Shown piece by piece: positions 11,245-22,279 of a stretch of DNA of 64,000 bases (the stretch's first letter is position 1; every line of letters starts with the position of its first letter). Origin of the DNA: Mangifera indica (lineage: Eukaryota; Streptophyta; Magnoliopsida; Sapindales; Anacardiaceae); contig NC_058143.1 of assembly GCF_011075055.1 (NCBI RefSeq), forward strand, positions 14,957,057 through 15,021,056, in the 5' to 3' direction. Both the position numbers and the translations under genes were made by a program. The notes below the pieces were generated by a model, which saw only the letters and a program-made list of their open reading frames with translations, was not told where the DNA came from and made no database searches.

Positions 11245-11433
11245 ATGAAATCCAGTTTATACTATTTCCTCATATTTGTGTTCATCAATGCATTAATTCT
11301 TTCCCAGTCTGCTATTATTTACATGGTGAACGCCGCTGAAATTGTGACCCACTGGTCCCGACGTCCTCGTGCACTACCATCACCACCACCACCACCACCA
11401 ATGATGGAGCCCCCGCATAATAATAATGGTTGA
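11245..11433 (+). CDS. Family A small secreted peptide precursor, copy 3, shortened at the C-terminus
   Basis: A 62-residue ORF with the family A signal peptide, AEIVTHW and a basic patch (SRRPR). The tail LPSPPPPPPMMEPPHNNNG ends at a TGA (11431-11433). Directly after it, in the same frame, ten codons up to TAA at 11464 still read SQPNIPPPSI, matching the end of A1 (PNVPPRSI). The stop is therefore new and removes the original C-terminus. Whether the product still works depends on where the active segment lies. Antisense ORF 11315-11509 is a shadow. Confidence 0.65.
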   Translation: MKSSLYYFLIFVFINALILSQSAIIYMVNAAEIVTHWSRRPRALPSPPPPPPMMEPPHNNNG

Positions 11434-11854
11434 TCACAACCAAATATACCGCCACCGTCAATTTAATCTTCATCCCGCAGTTGTTGATGAAGGCCATATG
11501 AAGATTCAATTATCTCTGATCTCTGCGTGCTAAAGCCATTATACTTCTATTAATGGCATCTTGGTGATGTAATAATAAATTCAGCTTTATTTCTTGCTTT
11601 GTATGCTTTATTATAAGAGAAATATATAAAAGATTCTTAACCTTTTTTCAGATTAGGATAACATATTAAGCATAATGAAGTAATTTCATTGAAAAAATTA
11701 AAATAAAAACAAAAAATAAAAAATAGACAAAAAAGGGAGTTTCATCCCTTAAAAATGCTCAAGTCAAAACTCATAGTATGAACATTCTGACAGTAAAACA
11801 AATTCATAAGTTATTAAGGGGATATTTAACAACAAACTTTAACGTGTTTAATAT

Positions 11855-12040
11855 TATAGTTATCAATACCTTATAATATATGAGAAATTTTAAAATTTCA
11901 AAGATATTTGTGATATTTTTTAAAATAATTTCATGTTAATTATATAAAAAACTGTATCATATAATACAATATGATACTCGATACATGATATATAAAATTA
12001 AAATTTTGATACATGATATGATATACAATTCGATTGCTAT
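11855..12040. repeat. AT-rich GATAC repeat element, copy 5 (internally deleted)
   Basis: Both ends match copies 1 and 3, but the middle is missing. Confidence 0.45.
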
Positions 12041-12610
12041 GCTCAATACCCTTTTATCTCATATATGTAAGGTATTAAATTTATCAATGTTGTCCAACTC
12101 CTCTATATCAACAACATTACACACTCTTGAATTAAGTACTCTTGTTATATAAAAAACTTTAATAATTTAATTTGATTAAATTATCTCATTAAAATTATTA
12201 TATTTAACCACAACTAACAGTATGCCTTTATAAAGTATTAATAACCAAAACTAGCTCAACATAAAATATATTTTGTCTGTAACATTTTTTTTTTTTTTGC
12301 ATTTAATGAATGATTAATGTCTAACAAATATAATTTTTATTTAAAGTACTTCGATTTTATTTATTGATAAATTTTAAAGTTATCAATTCCGACAAAAGAT
12401 CTTAGCTGAGTAAAAGTCAAAACTCGCCTAATCAGCCGAAACAAACCAACTCTAGCAGGCTAGTACTCTGAATAATCTCATGAACCAGAAGCAAGAAGAA
12501 AGACAGAATTAATATTTTATGGATTTTTCAAAATGATGATGTGGAAAAACTCCTAATTAAGCTTTCTCTCTTAGACTAAAGTAATTAAAAATTGCTTGCG
12601 TTCTGCATGC
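12041..12610. other. Spacer between A3 and B2
   Basis: AT-rich with no ORF. It retains about 200 bases next to the B promoter that U1 has lost. Confidence 0.5.
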
Positions 12611-12621
12611 GAATTATATAT

Positions 12622-12670
12622 TTGACTAATTGATAAAAAATTTTAGAGCAAGCTGTAGTCTCCTATAAAA
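12622..12670 (+). promoter_or_regulatory. Promoter of B2: W-box core and TATA box
   Basis: TTGACT at 12622-12627 and TATAAAA at 12664-12670, 45 bases before the ATG; same layout as B1. Confidence 0.55.
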
Positions 12671-12708
12671 AGCATCAACACAGCAGAACCCAGCAACCAG
12701 ATTTCCCA

Positions 12709-12930
12709 ATGAATATTCCAATTTCATATTTGCTCACTTTCTTCTTCATTCATGGACTGTTTCTTAGTTCTACTTGCATAGCGGAGGTCCCTGAAACTGT
12801 TTCTGTCTCTGCAATGGATCATGCCATATCTTCGCGTGTTAACTTTCGCAAATTGCTGGTAGAGCTACCTAACGCGCCACCGTCCCCTAAGCCAAATGAT
12901 CCTCCTGGTCAGAACCCGCCTTCAACTTGA
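12709..12930 (+). CDS. Family B small secreted proline-rich peptide precursor, copy 2
   Basis: A 73-residue ORF, the same length as B1. Signal peptide 1-25 (TCIA/EV). The mature chain keeps TVSVSAMDHAISSR, then NFRKLLVELPNAPPSPKP and NDPPGQNPPST. Differences from B1 are single substitutions scattered over the mature part (NVT to EVP, S to N, K to L, D to E, R to Q). This is the pattern of a maintained ORF. No known family matches clearly. Confidence 0.7.
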   Translation: MNIPISYLLTFFFIHGLFLSSTCIAEVPETVSVSAMDHAISSRVNFRKLLVELPNAPPSPKPNDPPGQNPPST

Positions 12931-13059
12931 TATTCATCATCTCAATATGCAATGTTTTCCTGCATATGGCTCAAGTCGCTGTATGATCGATGTTTAAATT
13001 ATTCTTAATAAAAAGTTGATAATTAGTTGCTATAAGTTTATGCCTTCGCAAATAAATAT

Positions 13060-13999
13060 TTATTTTAGCGGCCAAACGACTATTTCCCACCCAAGGTTTA
13101 GCGTTTTCTCAAAAGTCCCCCCTTTAACTATGGAAACACCAAACACCCACCCATGACCGGTTAGATTTAACCAAACCCTAACGGTGATAGGGGTAAAATT
13201 GTCATTTTGGCTATAATATTAAAAATAAACTAAAATAGAATCTAATTTTGCCCCCCTAAACTTTAAAAACTAAAATTTTCCCCCACCCTAAGTTTTAAAA
13301 AATCACAGTTTCACCCTAGGGTTTGGTTTTGAAATCTCCGGCGACCTCTCCGGCTCCGTTGCCGACGACCGCTCCCTCCCGAAGCAACCTCTCCTTCCGG
13401 CGATCTCTTTCCTCCCATTTGGAGGTCCGATCGATGCTCGGAGACGCCGTGGGAGACGAAGACTTCGTCGGGAAGACGAAGTTCTTCGTCTTCCCAAACG
13501 AAGCCGACGCCGTCGTCTTCGTCTGGGAAGACGATCGTCTTCCCAGAAGAAGACCTCTGGGAAGACGACCGTCTTCCCAGACGAGGACGACGGCGTTGGC
13601 TTCGTCTGGGAAGACGAAGAACTTCGTCTTCCCGACGAAGTCTTCGTCTCCCACGGCATCTCCGGGCGCCGATCGGACCTCCAAATGGGAGAAAAGAGAT
13701 CGCCAGAAGGAGAGGTTGCTTCGGGAGGGAGCAGCCGTCGGCAACGGAGCCAGAGAGGTCGCCGGAGATTTCAAAACCAAACCCTAGGGTGAAACTGCCA
13801 TTTTTTAAAACTTAAGCGGGGGAAAATTTTCAGTTTTTAAAGTTTAGGGGGGAAAAAGGAGATAAAATTTTCAGCCGTTAGGGTTTGGTTAAATCTAACC
13901 AGCCATGGGTGGGTGTTTGGTATTTCCATAGTTAAAGGGGAGACTTTTGAGAAAACGCTAAACCTTGGGTGGGAAATAGTCGTTTGGCCTTATTTTAGC
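13060..13999. mobile_element. Foldback / Mutator-like element with 10-bp target duplication
   Basis: The element itself is 13070-13989 (920 bp), starting GGCCAAACGACTATTTCCC and ending with its inverse. TTATTTTAGC is duplicated at 13060-13069 and 13990-13999. The paralogous site in U1 (near 2100-2115) has one TTATTTTAGC and no element, which proves insertion. Almost the whole element is one inverted repeat with its axis near 13,550. As a result the two strands carry almost the same 154-residue ORF (13323-13787 plus, 13316-13780 minus). The interior is GC-rich and dominated by GAAGACGA/TCGTCTTC words. The 10-bp duplication and long TIR fit MULE-derived foldback elements. No transposase. Confidence 0.9.
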
Positions 14000-14381
14000 A
14001 TTATGACTCTTTCGTTGGCAAGAATCTGCGGTATTAGTTATTTAGTCTCTCTTAATCCATGCATTCTCTCGCAGAAGTTGATTTATTCTAATTCTTGTTG
14101 TTGGATCTTTTAAACAAACATGCCATTCTGTAATTCGAAATTCCGTAAATATAAATTCGGCATACTCAACTTTAATTTTGTTTTCGGGAAGTAATCTAAA
14201 ATCGATCCATGATCCGAGATTTGACATCGGTCTTTTTCCACAATAGTGTTTGCCTCAATACTGCCTTTCAATATTGCCTTTTTTTGGGAGACATTGTTTT
14301 CTATGTATTTTGGTTCTGGTTTATGGGGAGAAGAGAAAAATCTTCACAGGGGACATAATTTTGGACACACACACGCACACG

Positions 14382-14435
<54 letters not shown>

Positions 14436-15870
14436 AAAGTCTACCTGTCATCTAACTCTCTTTTCAACTATTCTTTGACAAGTTAATGCATCAGTATCGG
14501 ATTGATCCATAATGAATTCACCCAGGCCCAATATTTGTGTTTATTTTAATTAATTATTAAAAATTATTTTTCGTGGGATCTTCACATTAAAAAATCTATC
14601 CCAATCATGGGTCAATGTTCTAACAGTGTTTTGTATTGGAATCGTTCTTTTATTTTGACATCTGTCCTTACTTTGACAAAAAAAAAAAAGAGATCGAAAA
14701 ACACAATTTTCTTCTAGTGAGAACGACATTCCGCAGTATTTCTTGACTTTTGAAAAGTATATGTTTCTATGCATTTACTTAGCCTCAAGCACACAAGCTG
14801 AGGCAGTGCTGAGTCACAGCCGAGTAGTTTATACGAAATGAAAATGAGAGATTTCCAGACAAAAATATGAATATATCATATCTAGAATAACATATCCTCT
14901 GCAATATAAATAGGTAGAGGTCCACTATTTAAACTCTAATTTTCTTTTTCATCATTATTTATATTCCATCACTAAGTAAAATTAAGAAGATTTCTCCACA
15001 AATGGTTTCTAGATGTGAAAGACGATAAGCAATGTGATTTTACACTGTTATGGATTCAAGTATATTTTTGTAAATGTTTTTTTGACATATGATCTTGTTT
15101 TAGTGAATCTAAGTCTTTTTTACCATTCAAGTTCTAAGAAAATGTCTACCATTAACCAAAACCTTCCAGTAAACCGTTTGTTTCTTCCTTGTCTTATTGC
15201 CACTGATGTGGTTTGTTATATTAGCTTTAGTTTGTGTTGGAAATTATTAACTGTAAAATAAGAAATTTTACCCAGATTTCCAATTTTGTTCGCATTATTG
15301 ATTCGAATATGCTCCGAGAGTCTGATGTGAGTTAATTTTCACAACCCCATTTGCATTCCTGCATTGCCTGTATGCTGTATAAAGGGGAGACATGGTTTCT
15401 GTTTGGTTCCTGGGATAAGAAGAAAAAAAATCTTCTTCTGTAAATTGCGTTTTGCATACTGGGGAGGAGACAGTTTTTGGATAAATTAGTAAGTGTTCAA
15501 CTGTCCTTCCAATTGTTCTCTAACTGCCCTGGTCGTTTCATGTAATTGGATCAAATGTGGACTCTGACACAATAATTTGCTTTGAAGTAAATGGAACTAT
15601 TTGCTGGGTTACAATTATATGGCCTAGGGAAAATATAAAAGGTTGGGTTTTATTTTGCCATAAAGTTGAATGAAAAGGAAGTGAAATAGAATGAAAACAA
15701 GATAGAAAGGTTGTAGCAAAAATGCTATCCGGTATGGAAGGAAAAGCTAGAAAACAAAGCTAAAATCTTTTCTTAGAATTTCTCTTTTCTTTGTCTCATT
15801 TTTTCCCAAGTATTGTGCTTATTTCTGAGTTCATTTCTCATTCTAAATCCTGGAATCGATTATGTGTGTT
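14000..15870. other. Non-coding part of U3 after B2
   Basis: Copy of U1 2110-3950. An AC tract then an AT tract lies at 14365-14426. ORFs at 14246-14486 read through this microsatellite, and others (13913, 14042, 14550, 15034) have no motif. No gene supported. Confidence 0.6.
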
Positions 15871-16327
15871 TATGGTTGAGCTAAACAACTTCACCAGTTC
15901 AAAAAACATATACGTGTCACTGATATCCTGGCGACATTAAATTCCACTGTCAGTCTATGATCGTCTAATCTTCTTCATCCCAAGCATCGAAACAAGGATC
16001 TCTCTTTTGGTCTAGTTCCCAACAAGTGACCAAGTTTTCCTTTATTCTTTAAGGATGGTGCAAAAAGTTGCGACCATTTTAAATAGTTCCTTCTACTCAA
16101 TCAATATGTAGGTTGGATTTGTGGTAGATCGCCATTGGGTTGTTGTATTGACACTTCTGTGGATTCGACAGGCGCAGAAATGATTGATTCGATTTCATTT
16201 GTTGTTGAAGAATTTGTTCTTCCATGATATGCCTTCTTCTCCAAGTGTAAATGACCAAGGCAGCATGACAGTGTTGGTTCCATGACCTGGCGATGACAAT
16301 CCACAAGCAGTCAACAGGGGACGACAC
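15870..16327 (-). mobile_element. Decayed Ty1/copia gag fragment (antisense), copy in U3
   Basis: Same relic as at 3950-4408. The minus ORF 16101-16304 reads NGDLPQIQPTY, the beginning of the copia gag core, followed downstream by broken frames. It was duplicated with the unit, not inserted separately. Confidence 0.75.
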
Positions 16328-16724
16328 AGAGAAGCATGATGTTATCGTTGTTAAGACGTATTTGTTATTGTGTCGTCCAATACTAATCTATACAAGCACA
16401 CAAATATTGCAACAAATTTCTAAGAATTCAATATTTTTTTTTCCTATAATCTGAAAGGATTTCTGAAACAGTGGGAAAAAGAAATCTATTTAAGCCCACA
16501 AATCTTGAAAGAAAGAATTAGAATCAAGGCAATTTATCTCAAAGTCCATGTTAAAGACTGTCAAAGAAATTTCCGCCAAAGACTGCTAACACTACTTTGA
16601 CAACCAACAATATTAACGCGTATTTGTTTGACAATCTGATAATTAATCTGAAGCTAGTTGGCTGTAACTTAATCTCACGAATCAATATTCAGGCATAAAA
16701 TATTCAGTATTACAAATGAATTAT

Positions 16725-16760
<36 letters not shown>

Positions 16761-17156
16761 TTGTTTATAGATATATTGTCACTTAATTTGCTCTTGAACA
16801 ATTACTGGACTCTGATTCCAATACATTTTACATGACTATGGTGATGAATTACTGTCTCTTTTGGCAAAAGTTATATATTTGATTAATTCATTATATTCCT
16901 TGATAATTCAAGAGCTAGTAGTCTCAATTAGGGTATATTTACTATCAATCACTCTAGCTAAAACTCGGCCTAACACCAATAGGCAGTTCTATGAATTTCT
17001 TTAAAGATCGTGGTTCATGCATGCATGCATGCAGTTAACTCCTCAACATGAATACTTTCCTCCTTTAGACTATGAATAATATGTAATTTTATTCATAGTT
17101 GACTCCAAACAGTCATGTATCCACATTCATGTTCCCTTTGACAAGTTAATTAATAT

Positions 17157-17161
<5 letters not shown>
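16328..17161. other. Non-coding end of U3
   Basis: Includes an AC then AT tract at 16724-16760 where U1 and U2 have AT only, plus a CATG tandem near 17018. No gene. Confidence 0.6.
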
Positions 17162-17239
<78 letters not shown>

Positions 17240-17250
17240 GTATGTATATA
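17162..17250. repeat. AT microsatellite followed by a GTAT tandem
   Basis: About 66 bases of AT, then five GTAT repeats. Confidence 0.95.
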
Positions 17251-17401
17251 AACTTAGTGTCAAGTACTATAAATTAATAATACTAGATATACATACTCTT
17301 TTGTATACAATTTTTCCTACAAACTGTTGGGACAGAATAAATGGATAAATATATCTAAAGAAATCGAATCCATAAATACTATTTAATATAAATAAACGAG
17401 G

Positions 17402-17789
17402 TATCAATAAAAAAGTTGTGCATCATACAAAAATTAGTATATATAGTTTGTACATTTAACACTGCTGCAAAACTGTTCACACTACATATTATAATAACTA
17501 AGCATAACCTAATACGAATCAATTTACAATATGCTCATGCCATTTCATAATTCTTCTTTGACCATGTTCATTTTGGTCCCTGGGTTGAATGGATTATTTA
17601 TACACATACACCATTTTTATTCTGTGAATCCAGGTAACCTGGAAGTCCGACACTCAAGTGTCAAATTTACTGTGAAGAACTCATCTTGCAATGGTGGTGG
17701 TTAGTGTTAATATTCCGAAAATATTTTATTTTGTTTCTATCGTATATATTTTTTATTTTGTACATAGGTATAGACTTAATTTTTGTCTA
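17402..17789. other. Unassigned spacer between U3 and U4
   Basis: Not shared with the other units. No ORF, motif or terminal repeat was recognised. Confidence 0.4.
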
Positions 17790-17799
17790 ATATGACTAA

Positions 17800-17843
17800 T
17801 AGATAAAATTTTTTTGAGCAAGCTGTAGTCTCTTCTATATAAA
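17800..17843 (+). promoter_or_regulatory. Promoter of B3: altered W-box, TATA box
   Basis: The W-box position reads ATGACT instead of TTGACT, so the core is lost by one base. TATATAAA lies at 17836-17843, 67 bases before the ATG. Confidence 0.45.
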
Positions 17844-17902
17844 GCATCAACGCTTACATAGAAAGAGCACAACACAGGAGAACCTAGCAACCAGATTTCC
17901 CA

Positions 17903-18118
17903 ATGAATATTGCAATTTCATATTTACTCACTTTCTTCTTCATTCATGGACTGTTTCTCTCACATAGTTCTACTTGCATGGCGGAGGCCTCTGAAATTTT
18001 TTCTGTCTCTTCAGTGAATCATGTCATATCTTCGCGTGTTAACTTTCGCAAATTGAAGGTGGTGCCACCTAACGCGCCACCGCCCCCGGAGGAAAATGAT
18101 TCTCCTCATCAGCATTAA
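17903..18118 (+). CDS. Family B small secreted peptide precursor, copy 3, C-terminus frameshifted
   Basis: A 71-residue ORF. The signal peptide is longer by two codons (LSHSSTCMA). The mature chain EASEIFSVSSVNHVISSR is followed by NFRKLKVVPPNAPPPPEEND and ends SPHQH. After the TAA, shifting by one base reads NPHST then stop, the counterpart of NPPST in B1 and B2. A small insertion (CATT near 18113) thus moved the frame and removed the old end. It is more diverged than B1/B2. Confidence 0.65.
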   Translation: MNIAISYLLTFFFIHGLFLSHSSTCMAEASEIFSVSSVNHVISSRVNFRKLKVVPPNAPPPPEENDSPHQH

Positions 18119-18712
18119 TCCGCATTCAACGTAATATTCATCATCTTAACATGCAATGTTTTCCTGCATGCAGAGACACTATGGCTCAAGTGCTTTATTT
18201 TCATTTACTCTTCTTAATTTATCACTGTATGATCGATGTTTAAATTATTCTTAATAAAAGTTAAATAATGAGTTATTATAAGTTTGTGCCTTTCGCAAAT
18301 AAATATATATTTTAGCGTTATGACTATTTCGTTGGCAGAATCTGCAGTATTAGTTATTTACATATAGAAGCACTGTGTGCTTATTCAGATTATAGGAGGA
18401 ACTCCTGTGTGAAATCTGGTATCCGGGAGTTAATTTAGTCTCAATATGGATAGCAAAATTGGTACAATATTAAAGCTTCATAAGAGAAATCTTAGATTTA
18501 AACTTTTGTTACTTTTTTGAAATCTTCTTGTTAATTACTTAAAAAAGTTAAATTAATTATTGTTGTCTCATTTTCCCACAAGATATGTTTATTGAAGCAT
18601 GGTGATATTTGTTGTTAAGATGTACTTGTTATTTTGGTGTCCAATATCGATCTATACAAGCACAAATATATTGCAGCAAATTAATAAAACATCATTTTTT
18701 TCTAGAGATATT
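18119..18712. other. 3' flank of B3 and junction sequence
   Basis: AATAAA occurs near 18253 and 18299. Bases 18361-18600 are private to U4. No gene seen; the ORF 18609-18875 reads into the inserted MITE. Confidence 0.5.
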
Positions 18713-19165
18713 GAAAAAAAAATCATTTTTGGGTTTGTTTATACAATTTTACCATACTTTTTTTATACATAACAATTATATTATAAAAGTTTTACAGTTT
18801 CTAAAATATCTCTGTTATGACCAAAATTTGAATTCATATGATGATACTGTTTATCATCTATTGTATTGTTTATAATAGACAATTTCAATTATTTATTATC
18901 TATTATACTATTTACAATAAGCTTTTATATAAAATATTATTGTTTGTCACCTATTATTACTGTTTATATTAGTTGTTTTTTACTGTTTATCATCTGTTGT
19001 GTTGTTTATAGTAATTTTGTATAAAATATTGATGTTGTTATTGTTTATAATGGATAATTTTTATTGTTTATTATTTATTGTATAAGACTAATTTAGATAT
19101 TTAACTAACAAAATAATATAATTGTTTAATAAAAAAGAGGTTGATAAAATTGTATACACTGAAAA
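18713..19165. mobile_element. MITE-like insertion with internal short tandem repeats
   Basis: Breaks a T/A-rich stretch that is continuous in U1 and U2. Ends are imperfect inverted repeats built on GTTTATACAATTTTACC and GGTTGATAAAATTGTATAC. The interior repeats variants of CTGTTTATCATCTATTGTATTG. Confidence 0.5.
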
Positions 19166-19545
19166 AAAAAAATCAATATTCTTTTTTAATATAATCTAAA
19201 GGGATTTCTGCAGATGTGGAAACAGGAAATCTATTAAAGCGTACAAATCTTGAAAGCAAAATTAATTAGACCAAGACAATTTGACATTTATCTCAAAGTC
19301 CATGTTGAAGTCTGCTCATGAATTTTCCTCCAAAAATTGCTGACAGTACTTTGACAACCGACAATATTAACGCGTGTTTGTTTGACAATCTGATCAATAA
19401 TCTGAAGCTGGCTCATGAATGAATATTCAGGGGTAAAATATTCTGGATTACAAATGAATTATATACATACATATTTTGTCATTAATTTGCTCTTCAACAA
19501 TTAATGGCTCTGATCCCAATACATTTTCTATTGAGCAATAATATA

Positions 19546-20147
19546 CCTAATATGGGTTGCTTCTTTCTTCGGCCACCACCGACGATCGCCTCTTTCTACC
19601 GATATCTCTTCTCCGGCCACAAAAGACAACAAAGGACAAACCTTCGTTGCCCAGATCTGAATGATAAAGCGTCGTCTTTCGTCATATGGGTCGTGCGACG
19701 AAGAGATCTTTATCTTTTCGTTGCACCATACGACAAAAAGATCTCCGTCTTTTCATCGCACCAGAAGAAAGAGGAGACCGGAGACGACACCGAAGATGAT
19801 GCCGAAAGATAAAGTTAAAGAGGGGTTGAAACTGCTATTTTTAAAAGTTATGGAGGCCAACTGTGCTTTGAAAAATATAGAAACCCTAGGTTTGGGGGTG
19901 AAAATGTTACTTTTTAAAGTTTAAAAACTTTAGGTAAAGGTGAAATGTTAGTTTTTAAAACTTTGGGGTGAAAAGTAATAAATTTTATAATTTTTAATAT
20001 AAATAGTAAAATAATTATTTTACCCATTTCTTTAATAAAAAAAAGTTAACAGAAGTTTGATCATAGATGGGAGCTTGAGTTTTTCATCTTATGTGGGTGT
20101 GAGTTTGAAATTGAGTTAAAATTTGGATGGAAAATAGTCCTTTTCCC
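19546..20147. mobile_element. Truncated foldback element (right part only)
   Basis: Matches 26045-26611 of the complete element in block C2, including the right end CCTTTTCCC and the following TTCAAAGTTA. The left third is missing. The plus ORFs 19504-19812 and 19661-19924 lie in its interior and are not genes. Confidence 0.75.
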
Positions 20148-22270
20148 TTCAAAGTTATTTGGTGGCAAATCTAAGGTTAGGGGAATGCATTTAAAAACCT
20201 CCTTATAGATTAAGAAAAATAGATCTCTGACTATTTATGAATATTTAAAGAGTATGGAGGAAGTTTATGATGTTTTCGTGAATTGTGAACAATATGTAAT
20301 TGCGGGGGAAGTTATCATAGGTTTGACATCACCTACGTCAAAAACATGCATCATTCTCAGTTTTCCTGCCCCAAACTTAGTTTGTACAAACTTAGTCTCA
20401 ATTGCCACAAGAAAACGTGTCGAGTGGTGTTATACAACCACAATCTCCTAAGCATTGAATTCACGCCGCCTCTCATCCATCATCTACATATCTTACCCAA
20501 ACTCATTCATTTTCTACTCAAATACCACCTACTACTTAGGTTACCTCTTCCCCACAAACTTCATACAACCTACACATGCACTTCAAATTTACATCCCTTT
20601 ACCAATCACAGTTCAACAAGTCTTCAACCATCAAAACAAACATTTGCAAATAAATTCAACTTCCATCAATGATTCTAGCTAGTACATGGCTTCAAGTCCT
20701 ATTGACCATGTGACCTCAAACCTAATCCAACTGGATGTAAAATCAATATGTGTAGGATAATAACTTTTGGTTAGAAGTGGAGAATGTCTTGCAGTCTCCT
20801 ACGCATATTCTCTTTCCTTATTTTCATCCTTGTGCCATAATTTTCTTCATCTTAAACATATTACACTGCAGAGACTTATTTAACCTTGATTTTCATTTTC
20901 TCTTCGACTCTTCAATTCTGTCCAATTATCTTCAATAATTTTTTTTTCAATTGTTTCAATAGTTGGATTGAATTCAAATTAATTGTAGCAAAATGTACGG
21001 AATCCATTATGTAATCTAGCAAATAAAAAATTTAAGTTAGCACACTTCGATAATATGTTTTATGTTAGGCTAAAAACATATTTATTTTGACCATTTTCTC
21101 ATGATTTCCATAATTTACCGTTCATACAAAATTTTTCGACAAACAGATCTTCACTTATTCGATTTGTCCCCAGTTTCATTCTTTCCTTGAAAAATTATTT
21201 TAATATAGAGTTGGAAAGAAATTAAAACCATAAAAAGAAAAGGTGATATCCTTTGATACAAATACTTTTATTACCTTTTACCGTTGAGCCCAACATGCTT
21301 CTTTATACACCCCCTTTAAAAATTTAAGAATATTACTCTATAACTTTTTCTCCTTTTGTTTTAAGAAACTTTATTAATATAGTTTCTTTTTATTTTTGTG
21401 AAGTAAAGTTGGTCCTTTTATAAAGAGTTATCAGTGCCTAAAACTTTTTTTTTTTGGATGAAGTTAAAATAGCTATCTTATTTTATATTTAAGTAAAAAA
21501 TGTTTTTTTTTTAAAATTCTAAATCTATCTTATATTATTCAATTCGTAAAAATGTTTAAAAAAAAAAAAGAATCCTACTAAACCCAAAACCCATTAATTT
21601 AATAATTAAATAACAATGACATACTTTAAATCAAATGTAACAAAAGGAAAATTTATTTCAATTATATTCAATCTTAAATAAATAGATTTGATTTATTATC
21701 TATAGAAGAAAACAGCTTATTTTTAATTTATTAAAAATTGAAACTAACACATAACAAAAATTAGTTTTTAACCCAAGCCTTAAATACAAATGTAGATCTC
21801 GAATTCTTTTAGAAACTAGATCCAAAAAAAAAAAAAAAAATCAGTCGGTTGCCTAACTCAGTGGATATTGGAAAAATTTTTTTCACTCGCTAGTTTTGCT
21901 TAATTTCCAGCCTACCTAATTTCATTCCTTTCCATGAAAGTAATTTGTTTTCTTTTTCTTTATTTTCAAGAGTGGTTTGAATGATAAAAAAAAAGTTTTG
22001 TATATAAAAAAATATGAATTTAATACTTCTTCAATTATATATTAAAATTAAACTCAATGATTATGAGATCAACAAGAATAATTTGAATAATAAAAAAAAA
22101 AATTGTATATAAAAAAATACAAATTTAACTCTTCTTTAATATATATATTAACATTAAACTCTAATTCAATGATCATATTTTCTTCCCAGTGGCCTACCAA
22201 CTGACTTTTAAGTCTCCCTTAAGAATCGACTTCAACAGTTCACGCGGAATTAATAGAAAAAACTGTGAAT
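20148..22270. other. Upstream region of C1
   Basis: No recognised gene. Plus ORFs at 20254-20451, 20346-20672 and 20455-20682 overlap in different frames. The 20346 frame is preserved in C2 (26831-27136) with an identical C-terminal half. Its content (HLPYLLLRLPLPHKLH-like, rich in H, L and T) resembles no protein I know. The rest is A/T homopolymer-rich. Confidence 0.4.
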
Positions 22271-22279
22271 ATGTTTCAA

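Larger units (their letters stand above)
10940..17401. repeat. Tandem repeat unit U3 (genes A3 and B2)
   Basis: Full unit carrying both an A and a B gene, the antisense gag relic and a 920-bp foldback insertion. Similarity to U1 stops at about 17401, where U1 continues into CCCAAAGC and its MITE. Confidence 0.8.
17790..19545. repeat. Partial repeat unit U4 (gene B3 only)
   Basis: Begins just upstream of the B3 promoter and follows U1 to base 18360 (equal to U1 about 2160). It then has 240 bases of its own and rejoins U1-like sequence at about 18600 (U1 about 4430). It ends at about 19545, where it meets a truncated foldback element. Confidence 0.7.

Noticed and set aside
13303..13659. Arg/Ser-rich minus ORF in the foldback element
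   Set aside because: A third frame through the GC-rich palindrome, no homologue recognised.
20346..20672. 108-residue ORF preserved in C1 and C2
   Set aside because: The two blocks are too similar for conservation to mean selection, composition is odd, several overlapping frames are open, and no motif is recognisable. Kept only as part of the spacer description.
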